This document shows positions 54,476 to 61,736 of a DNA stretch of 64,000 nucleotides, one piece after another. Each line of letters begins with the position of its first letter. The stretch's first letter is position 1. The notes under the pieces were generated by a model, which was not told where the DNA came from, ran no database searches, and saw nothing but the letters and a program-made list of their open reading frames with translations. The stretch is from CAVXGU01 sp963761615 (lineage in GTDB: Bacteria; Acidobacteriota; Vicinamibacteria; Vicinamibacterales; CAVVIG01): positions 558,001 through 622,000 of the forward strand of contig CAVXGU010000004.1 in the NCBI GenBank assembly GCA_963761615.1, read 5' to 3'. A program made the translations under genes and the position numbers.

Positions 54476-55218
54476 GTGACCGGACATATCGTGGCGCTCG
54501 GCGGAGGCGGGTTCTCGATGGAGCCCGACAACCCGCTCCTCGACGACTTCATCCTGTCCCTCGCCCGCCGGCAGCCGGCGCGCGTGTGCTTCATTCCGAC
54601 CGCAAGCGCCGATTCGGCCCAGTACATCGTCAAGTTCTACCGCGCGTTCGCCGGCCGCTCGGTACCGGCAGACTTGACGTTTTTCGAATCCGACGAGCCT
54701 GCCGCGCAGGCCGTCCACGACCGCCGGCCTCGCGGCGTTCGTCCGTGAACAGGACGTCTTCTACGTGGGCGGCGGCAATACGGCCAACCTGCTCGCGATG
54801 TGGCGCGTCCACGGCCTCGACGTGCTCCTGCGTCGGGCCTGGCGTTCCGGCGCGGTCCTGTGCGGCGTCAGCGCCGGCATGCTGTGCTGGTTCGAGGGAG
54901 GCGTGACGGACTCCTTCGGCGATCTGCAGTACTCTGCGGGACGGATTGGGGCTCCTGCGCGGGACGGCCTGCCCGCACTACGACGGGGAACCCGGCCGAC
55001 GCCCCGCGTACCACGAGATCGTGGCCGCAGGGGCGCCGGCCGGCTATGCAGTCGACGACGGCGCGGCGCTGCACTTCGAAGGCTCGCGCTTCAGGGAAGC
55101 GGTCAGCTCGCGTCCGACAGCCGACGCCTATCGCGTCGCTCGCCGCCGGGGACAGGTCGCGGAGACGTCGCTGCAGGCCCGGTACCTCGGCGCCGGCCGG
55201 CGCCCGCGTCGCGTCTGA
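54476..55218 (+). pseudogene. Peptidase E (S51 dipeptidase-like), two frameshifts
   Basis: The gene starts at GTG 54476 (MTGHIVALGGGGFSM). It must change frame near 54718-54725 to read AAFVREQDVFYVGGGNTANLLAMW and GVSAGMLCWFEGG, with the nucleophile Ser. It changes again near 54926-54934 to read GLGLLRGTACPHYDGEPGRR, with the active-site His, and ends at TGA 55218. All active-site segments survive, so either the gene is freshly broken or the assembly has two one-base insertions. Intact, it would cleave Asp-X dipeptides or cyanophycin-type peptides. Confidence 0.8.
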
Positions 55219-55225
55219 GCGGGTG

Positions 55226-55939
55226 ATGTCGATCGCGGCCCGTCGCACGCGAATCGAGGGCGTCCTGTTCGACCTCGATCAGACGCTGACCGACCGGCTC
55301 GCGTCCATCCGCGAGTACGCCGGCCGGTTTCACTTGCGCTTCGGCGACCGGCTGGACGATGCCAGTCCGGCGGAAATCGCCCGGACGATCGACGCGTTCG
55401 ACGCTCTGGGCTACGCGCCGCGCCAGGACGTCTTCGACGCCCTCAGGCAGCTGCCGGGCTGGCGCCCCGCCCCCGACCCGGCGGAGATCCGCGAGCACTA
55501 CCTGGCGGTCTTCCCGTCCTGCACGGTCGGATGCCACGGACTGGTCGAGGTGCTCGACGCGCTCGCCGGGCGCGGCTATCGCATGGGTATCGTGACGAAC
55601 GGCAGCGTCCGGTCGCAGCGGGCGAAGATCGAGACGCTCGGGGTCGGACCGTACTTCTCGACCGTGGTCATCAGCGAGGCCGTGGGCCTGTCGAAGCCGG
55701 ACGCGCGGATCTTCCATCTGGCCGCGCGCAACGCCGGCGTCGAGCCCCAGGCCTGCGTCTTCGTCGGAGACCATCCACGCGGCGACGTGATCGGCGCCCG
55801 CGACGCCGGGCTCACCGCGGTCTGGCGGGAAGGCGTGCACCCGTGGCCGCTGGACGTGCCGCCTCCCGAACGGCAGGTCCGCGCGCTCGCGGAGCTGCTG
55901 GATCTCCCCGAGCTCGGCGACGGCCCCCCTCGAACCTGA
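55226..55939 (+). CDS. HAD family hydrolase
   Basis: A 237-residue phosphatase-like protein from ATG 55226. HAD motif I is FDLDQTLTD with the nucleophile and acid Asp, motif II TNGS, motif III Lys in LSKPDARIF, motif IV VGDHPRGDVIGA. A helical cap lies between motifs I and II. It is probably a small-molecule phosphomonoesterase; no substrate is evident. It starts 7 bases after the peptidase E stop and its 3' end faces repeat copy D. Confidence 0.92.
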   Translation: MSIAARRTRIEGVLFDLDQTLTDRLASIREYAGRFHLRFGDRLDDASPAEIARTIDAFDALGYAPRQDVFDALRQLPGWRPAPDPAEIREHYLAVFPSCTVGCHGLVEVLDALAGRGYRMGIVTNGSVRSQRAKIETLGVGPYFSTVVISEAVGLSKPDARIFHLAARNAGVEPQACVFVGDHPRGDVIGARDAGLTAVWREGVHPWPLDVPPPERQVRALAELLDLPELGDGPPRT

Positions 55940-55967
55940 CGCGGCGGACACCGACGGGCAGGAGCGC

Positions 55968-56089
55968 CCTACAGTGTGTTCGAGATCGATGTCGCGCCGA
56001 GATCGGTGCAGCCGCGGACCGTCAGGTCCGCCAATGCGAAGCCGACCTGAAGGTCGGCCGCTACAGCGAAAACGAAGACCGCTCTAGAC
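55968..56089 (+). repeat. REP-like double-palindrome element, copy D
   Basis: Palindromes lie at 56013-56030 (one substitution: GACCGTCAGGTC) and 56041-56058. The CTAG end at 56084-56087 supplies the TAG stop of dppF. It lies between convergent genes (HAD and dppF). Confidence 0.9.
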
Positions 56090-57106
56090 AGCCTCGATGT
56101 CCGGCTGCTCGGCACTGATGCGACTGCAGGCAGCCCAGTGATCCGGCTGGATCTCGACGAGCGCCGGCTCCGACTGCGCGCACGCCTCGATGGCGTACGG
56201 GCACCGCGTGTGGAAGCGGCAGCCTGACGGCGGATCGATCGGGGAGGGGACGTCTCCCTGCAGCACGATGCGACGGCGGCGCGCCTCGGCGTCGGGATCG
56301 GGCAGCGGCACGGCCGAGATGAGCGCCTTCGTATACGGCATGAGCGGCCGGTCGTAGATCTCCGTTGCCCCCGCCACCTCGACGATCTTCCCCAGATACA
56401 TCACCGCGACCCGGTCCGACGTATGGCGGATCGCGCGCAGGTCGTGCGAGATGAAGAGGAAGGTCAGGGTGCGCTCGCGGCGGAGGCGCTCGATCAGGTT
56501 GAGGATTTGCGCCTGGATCGACACGTCGAGCGCCGAGATCGGCTCGTCGGCCACGATGAAGTCGGGCTCGGTGGCCAGGGCGCGCGCGATGCCGATGCGC
56601 TGCTGCTGCCCGCCGGAGAACTCGTGCGGATAGCGATTGATGAACCGCTCGCTCAGGCCGACGACGGCCATCAGCTCCCGGACGCGGTCTCGGCACGCCA
56701 GGCCAGCGGCCAGGCGGAAGGTCTCGATGGGCTCGGCGATGATCTCGCCGACGGTCATCCGCGGGTCGAGGGAGGCGTACGGGTCCTGGAAGATCATCTG
56801 CATGTGGCGGCGCTCGCGGCGCAGCCGCGCGGCCGGAAGCGCCGTGATCTCCGTGCCGCGGAACGTGACCCGGCCGCCGGTGGGCTCCACCAGCCGCAGG
56901 ATCGCGCGGCCCAGCGTCGTCTTGCCGCAGCCGCTCTCCCCGACGAGGCCGAGCGTCTCGCCCGGGCGGATGTCGAACGACACCCCGTCGACGCTCCGCA
57001 CGACCTGTGGCACGGGACTGCCGCCCGTGAGGCGATCGAGGAGGGTGCCGCCCCCGATGGGAAAGTGGACCTGCAGGTCCTGCACCGAGACGAGGGGAGT
57101 CGTCAC
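56084..57106 (-). CDS. dppF: Peptide ABC transporter ATP-binding protein DppF/OppF
   Basis: A 340-residue ATPase from GTG 57106, overlapping the dppD stop (GTGA). Walker A GESGCGKTT, Q-loop IFQDPYASLDPRM, signature FSGGQQQRIGIARAL, Walker B FIVADEPISALD, H-loop ISHDL. The C-terminal oligopeptide domain has CRFHTRCPYAIEAC, the Cys cluster that binds FeS in many DppD/F proteins. It energises peptide import with dppD. The stop codon is in repeat copy D. Confidence 0.94.
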   Translation of the reverse strand: MTTPLVSVQDLQVHFPIGGGTLLDRLTGGSPVPQVVRSVDGVSFDIRPGETLGLVGESGCGKTTLGRAILRLVEPTGGRVTFRGTEITALPAARLRRERRHMQMIFQDPYASLDPRMTVGEIIAEPIETFRLAAGLACRDRVRELMAVVGLSERFINRYPHEFSGGQQQRIGIARALATEPDFIVADEPISALDVSIQAQILNLIERLRRERTLTFLFISHDLRAIRHTSDRVAVMYLGKIVEVAGATEIYDRPLMPYTKALISAVPLPDPDAEARRRRIVLQGDVPSPIDPPSGCRFHTRCPYAIEACAQSEPALVEIQPDHWAACSRISAEQPDIEAV

Positions 57107-58116
57107 GCCGGTTCGCCCGCGTACACCTCGCGCGCGAAGTGGCAGAGCGACTGGTGTCCGGGCGCCAACTGGACGAGCGGCGGGAAGTCGCGATGACAGA
57201 CGTCCTCGGCCCGGTCGCATCGGGGTGCGAACGGGCAGCCCGGCGGCAGGTGGGCGACATCAGGCGGCAGGCCCGGGATCTGGTGCAGATCCCGTCCGGC
57301 AGGTTCCGAGGGGTCCGGCACCGACAGCAGAAGGCCAATGGTGTAGGGATTGCCGGGTCGCATGAAGAGTTCCCGGGTGGGAGCGCTCTCGAAGACGTGC
57401 CCCGCGTACATCACCAGGATGCGGTCGGCCATTCCGGCCACGACGCCGAGATCGTGGGTGATGAGGATGACGCTGCTGCCGGTCTCGCCCTTGAGGGTGC
57501 GGATCAGGTCCAGGATCTGGGCCTGAATGGTCACGTCCAGCGCCGTCGTCGGCTCGTCGGCAATGAGCAGTTCGGGGCGGCAGGCGAGCGCCATGGCGAT
57601 CATGACGCGCTGGCGCATGCCGCCCGAGAACTGGTGCGGGTAGCCGTCGATGCGCGTCGCCGCGTCCGGAATCCCGACCGTCTCCAGCATGCGGATCGCG
57701 TGGGCGCGCGCCTGCGCCCTCGTGTGTCCCAGGTGCAGCCGGGTCACTTCGGCCAGCTGCGCCGAAATCCGCATGAACGGATTGAGGGACGTCATCGGGT
57801 CCTGGAAGATCATCGCGATCCGCTTGCCGCGGACCTTGCGCATCGCTTCGTCCTGGAGCGTCAGGAGGTTCACGCCGTCGAAGACGATCTCGCCGCCGAC
57901 GATGCGGCCGGGAGGCGAGGGGATGAGCCGGAGGATGGAGAGGCTGGTCACCGACTTTCCCGAGCCCGACTCGCCGACGATGCCGAGGGTCTCGCCGCGG
58001 TTGAGGTCGAAGCTCACGCCATCCACGGCTTTGGCGGTCTGACCTTCCTCGTCGAACCACGTCCGCAGACCCTTGACGCTCAGCAGGGCTGCCGGCGCCG
58101 ATAACGCGTCGGTCAT
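57103..58116 (-). CDS. dppD: Peptide ABC transporter ATP-binding protein DppD/OppD
   Basis: A 337-residue ATPase. Walker A GESGSGKSV, Q-loop IFQDPMTSLNPFM, signature FSGGMRQRVMIAMAL, Walker B LLIADEPTTALDVT, H-loop ITHDLG. The C-terminal PGCPFAPRCDRAEDVC is the DppD Cys cluster. The start follows dppC directly with no gap. Paired with dppF in one importer. Confidence 0.94.
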   Translation of the reverse strand: MTDALSAPAALLSVKGLRTWFDEEGQTAKAVDGVSFDLNRGETLGIVGESGSGKSVTSLSILRLIPSPPGRIVGGEIVFDGVNLLTLQDEAMRKVRGKRIAMIFQDPMTSLNPFMRISAQLAEVTRLHLGHTRAQARAHAIRMLETVGIPDAATRIDGYPHQFSGGMRQRVMIAMALACRPELLIADEPTTALDVTIQAQILDLIRTLKGETGSSVILITHDLGVVAGMADRILVMYAGHVFESAPTRELFMRPGNPYTIGLLLSVPDPSEPAGRDLHQIPGLPPDVAHLPPGCPFAPRCDRAEDVCHRDFPPLVQLAPGHQSLCHFAREVYAGEPA

Positions 58117-59064
58117 CTAGCCCCTCCTCATCTGCGGGTCCAGGGCGTCGCGCAGGCCGTCGCCGAGGAAGTTCAACGAGACGAGCGTCAGGGCCATCGT
58201 CAAGCCCGGGAAGATCAGCTGCCACGGGAAGACGGCGATGTTCTGGATGCCGTCGGCGGACAGGCTGCCCCACGAGGCGAGCGGCGCCTGCACGCCGAGG
58301 CCCAGAAACGACAGGAACGCCTCGAGCAGCATGACCGACGGCACGGTGAGGGTCGCGTAGACGACGACCGGCCCGAGCGCATTCGGAATCAGGTGGCGGA
58401 GGACGATCTTCGGTGCCGATACGCCGGTGGCGCGCGCGGCCAGCACGAACTCGAGCGACTTGAGCGACATCACCTGCCCGCGCACGATACGCGCCATCGT
58501 GAGCCAGGAGACCGCGCCGAGCGCGACGAACAGCAGCACGAGCTGTCCGAACGGGGACTGGCCGCCGAAGAACGCCAGGAGGACGATGACGACCATCATG
58601 TAGGGAATGGCGTACAGCACGTCGACGATCCGCATCATGATCTCGTCGACGCGGCCGCCCGCGTAGCCGGCCGTCGCGCCGAACGCAATCCCGATGACGA
58701 GGGAGACGAGCGTCGAGATGATCCCGACCATCAGCGAGATGCGCCCGCCGATGAGCACGCGGGCGAGCAGGTCGCGTCCAGCCGTGTCGGTGCCCATCGG
58801 ATGCGTCCAGGAGAAGCCGCCGTCGGGTCCGGTAAACGGCGCCATCGCCTTGATGAGGGACAGGTCCGTCGGGATGTAGTCGTACGTATATCCGGTCGTG
58901 CGCGCGATGATCGGCGGGCCCAGGAGGCATCCGACGACCATGGTGGTCACCACCCACAGACCGAACATCGCGAGCCGGTTGCGCTTCAGCCGCCGCCAGG
59001 CGTCGCGCCAGAGCGAGGTGCCGCCGGCGGCATCGGCCACCGTGACCAAGTCGTCCGCCGCCAT
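58117..59064 (-). CDS. dppC: Peptide ABC transporter permease DppC/OppC
   Basis: A 315-residue permease with six helices. The N-terminal amphipathic stretch SLWRDAWRRLKRNRLAMFG and the HPMGTDTAGRDLLARVLIGGRISL segment are hallmarks of DppC. The EAA coupling loop reads AARATGVSAPKIVLRHLIPNAL. ATG 59064 overlaps the dppB stop. It forms the membrane channel with DppB. Confidence 0.94.
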   Translation of the reverse strand: MAADDLVTVADAAGGTSLWRDAWRRLKRNRLAMFGLWVVTTMVVGCLLGPPIIARTTGYTYDYIPTDLSLIKAMAPFTGPDGGFSWTHPMGTDTAGRDLLARVLIGGRISLMVGIISTLVSLVIGIAFGATAGYAGGRVDEIMMRIVDVLYAIPYMMVVIVLLAFFGGQSPFGQLVLLFVALGAVSWLTMARIVRGQVMSLKSLEFVLAARATGVSAPKIVLRHLIPNALGPVVVYATLTVPSVMLLEAFLSFLGLGVQAPLASWGSLSADGIQNIAVFPWQLIFPGLTMALTLVSLNFLGDGLRDALDPQMRRG

Positions 59065-59979
59065 CAGTAGCGGATTCTCGGGTCGATGAATCCGTAGGCG
59101 ATATCGACCAGGAGGTTGAACAGCAGAATCGCGATCGAGGTGAAGGCTACGATCCCGAGAATGAGCGGCTCGTCGCGGTTGAGGTTCGCGTTGATGAAGT
59201 AATTGCCCAGCCCGGGCAGGGCGAAGATCCGTTCGACGACCACCGTGCCGATGACGAGGAACGCGAGCGCGGGCCCGGAGAAGGAGACGACCGGGAGGAG
59301 GCCGCCGCGGAGCGCGTGGCGGACGATGATCGTCCGCTCGGGGAGTCCCTTGGCGCGGGCCGTGCGGATGTAGTTGGACCGGAGCACCTCGAGCATGCCC
59401 GATCGCGTCAGCCTCGCAATGTACGCCATGTAGAGGGCCGACAGGGTGAGCACGGGCAGGATGAGGTGCCGGTCGAGTCCCCAGCGCGCCGGGGGCAGCC
59501 AGAACCACGTGAGCGAGAAGACCAGGACCGAGGATCGGTCCGAGGACGAAGTTCGGCAGCGAAATTCCGATCATCGCCGCGGCCATCGAGGCGTAGTCCG
59601 TCCGGGAGTTCTGCCGCATCGCGGCGATCACGCCAGACGGGATCCCGACCAGGAGCGCCAGCATGTACGCGAGCGTCCCGAGCGTGGCCGACACCGGCAG
59701 CGCCGCGACGAGGATGCCGTTGACCGACTGGCCCGTGTACTCGAGGGACGTACCGAAATCACCGCGTGCGGTGTTCGCGAGCATCTTCCCGTACTGCACG
59801 TACCACGGCCGGTCCAGGCCGTATTTCGCCCGGATGTTCTGCTCGACGGCGGGTGGCAGCGGCTTCTCGCCGGTGTAGAAGTTGCCGGGCGCCAGGCGAA
59901 TCAGGCCCCACGTGAGCGAGAGGACGACGAAGACCATGGGGACGGCGACGAGCAGCCGCCGGATGACGAACCGCAGCAC
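59064..59979 (-). pseudogene. dppB: Peptide ABC transporter permease DppB/OppB, one frameshift
   Basis: The gene opens at ATG 59979 (LRFVIRRLLVAVPMVFVVLSL, YGLDRPWYVQYGKMLAN, SLPNFVLGPIL). Near 59525-59540 it must shift by one base to continue as FSLTWFWLPPARWGLDRHLILP and into the EAA loop YIRTARAKGLPERTIIVRHAL and the end at 59064. Both halves are fully conserved and every other importer gene is intact. A single-base sequencing insertion is therefore the likeliest explanation, but a recent null allele would look the same. Confidence 0.85.
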
Positions 59980-59980
59980 G

Positions 59981-61663
59981 TCAGGAGCCGGTCCCCGAGC
60001 CGGACGCGCCGTCCCACCTCGCCGGGTCGTGCTCGATGTAGACGAACTTCCACGGATGCATCGTGAGCGGATTCGCGTACAGCCCCTTCACGTACGGCTT
60101 CTTCAGGAAGCTGGTCGACGTCGTCTGCAAGGGGATGACGGGCTGCTCCTCGAGGAGGTGGCTTTCCGCCCTGGCGAGGAGCGCGTAGCGGCGCGCGGGA
60201 TCGGGCTCCCGGTTGGCGTCCGACAGCATCTTCTGGTACGTGGCGTCGGTCCAGCCCGTGCCGTTGTCCGATCCCGCCGTCGAGAAGATGTTGAGAAACG
60301 TGTAGGGGTCCACGTAATCACCGACCCAGTCGCCTCGGGCGATGCCCTTGTACTGCAGCCTGGCCCGCGCGTCGAGGAACGTTCGCCACTCCACGTTCTT
60401 GAGCGGAACGGTCAGCCCCAGGTGCTGCTTCCACTGCGCCTGGACGAACTCCGCGATGTTCTTATTGCCGGCGCTCGTGTTGTAGGTGAGCTCGACCTCC
60501 GAGATCGGGAACGTCGAAGGGTCGTAGGCACCGTTCGCGTCGTGGTAGCCGGCCTCGACCAGCAGGGCGCGCGCGCGCGCCGGGTCGAACGGGTCGCCTT
60601 TCGGATAGGGATAGTCCTCGAAGACGCCCTGGGGCACGAAGCCCGTCAATGGCTTCGTGTAGTGCAGGTAGTGCGCCAGACCCACCTTGTCGATCGCCGC
60701 GTTGAACGCCTTGCGGACGCGCACGTCGTTCATCGGCGGCCGCGTCGTGTTGAAGCAGTAGTAGGCGTTGGCGAGCTCGGGTGCGTCCTGGTAGTCGACG
60801 TACTGCCGCATGCCCTCGATCCATGCCTGCGGCACCATGTGGTTGTACACGGCGTCCACCTCGCCCGCCTTGTACAGGTTCATCATCGTCGTCTGGTCTT
60901 CGACGGGGTAGAAGGTGATGCGCTGGAGCCGGACGCGCGCGGCGTCCCAGTACATCGGGTTCCTGACCACGGTCAGGACGTCGTAGGGCCGCCAGGTCTC
61001 GAGCGTAAACGGGCCGCTCGCGACGAGGTGGCCCGGGCGGGTCCAGGCGTCGCCGTACTGCTCGATCGCCTGGCGCGGCACCACCGCGAAGAACTGGTTG
61101 CACAGCAGGCCCGGCAGGAACGGCTCGGGCTCGCGCAGCCGGATCCGCAGCGTGTGCGGGCCGAGCGCATCCACCCCGAGGTCCTCCGCCCTGGCCTTTC
61201 CCGCGTTGTACGCCTCGGCGTTGACGATGCCGTAGGCCAGGTAGGCGTTCCGCGCGGCGAATGCGGGCGACAGGCCGCGGCGCAGGCTGTAGACGAAGTC
61301 GTCGGCCGTGATCGGCGTGCCGTCGGACCAGCGCGCGTCGGGACGGAGGTGGAAGGTGAATTCGGTGTTGTCGCCGTTGGCATCCCAGCTCGACGCGATG
61401 GCCGGAGTCGGGAGCGAGGTCTTCGGGTCGTAGCCGGTCAGACCCTCGAAGAGCGCCAGGTAGATCCGCGCCTCCGGCTGTCCCGTGCTCACCTGGGGAT
61501 CGAGGGACTCCGGTTCGGGGCCCGAGATGTAGCGCAGTACCTGGCCGGCCGGCGGGTCCGTCTTGCCGAAGTACCGGCCGGTGCCCGCGGCGGCCGTGCA
61601 GCCGGCCAGGGCCACGGCGGGCAGCGCCATCGCGGCGAGGAGCCAGGGCGTCGACGCTCGCAT
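59981..61663 (-). CDS. dppA: Peptide-binding lipoprotein (SBP family 5, DppA/OppA)
   Basis: A 560-residue periplasmic receptor. ATG 61663 follows TGAGGGCG and gives a lipoprotein signal with lipobox LAGC near residue 22. SBP_bac_5 features: ISGPEPESLDPQ, FEGLTGYDP, FHLRPDARWSDGTPITADDFVYSLRR, FNTTRPPMNDVRVRKAFNAAID. It captures oligopeptides for the DppBCDF channel and is the first gene of the operon. An upstream ATG at 61684 is possible but has a poorer ribosome site and would spoil the signal. Confidence 0.94.
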   Translation of the reverse strand: MRASTPWLLAAMALPAVALAGCTAAAGTGRYFGKTDPPAGQVLRYISGPEPESLDPQVSTGQPEARIYLALFEGLTGYDPKTSLPTPAIASSWDANGDNTEFTFHLRPDARWSDGTPITADDFVYSLRRGLSPAFAARNAYLAYGIVNAEAYNAGKARAEDLGVDALGPHTLRIRLREPEPFLPGLLCNQFFAVVPRQAIEQYGDAWTRPGHLVASGPFTLETWRPYDVLTVVRNPMYWDAARVRLQRITFYPVEDQTTMMNLYKAGEVDAVYNHMVPQAWIEGMRQYVDYQDAPELANAYYCFNTTRPPMNDVRVRKAFNAAIDKVGLAHYLHYTKPLTGFVPQGVFEDYPYPKGDPFDPARARALLVEAGYHDANGAYDPSTFPISEVELTYNTSAGNKNIAEFVQAQWKQHLGLTVPLKNVEWRTFLDARARLQYKGIARGDWVGDYVDPYTFLNIFSTAGSDNGTGWTDATYQKMLSDANREPDPARRYALLARAESHLLEEQPVIPLQTTSTSFLKKPYVKGLYANPLTMHPWKFVYIEHDPARWDGASGSGTGS

Positions 61664-61736
61664 GACGCCCTCAGCGTAGCGCATTTCCCGCCGGCGGCGG
61701 GGTTCCCGCTTCTCAGCTCCCCGGTTCCTCCGTCAG

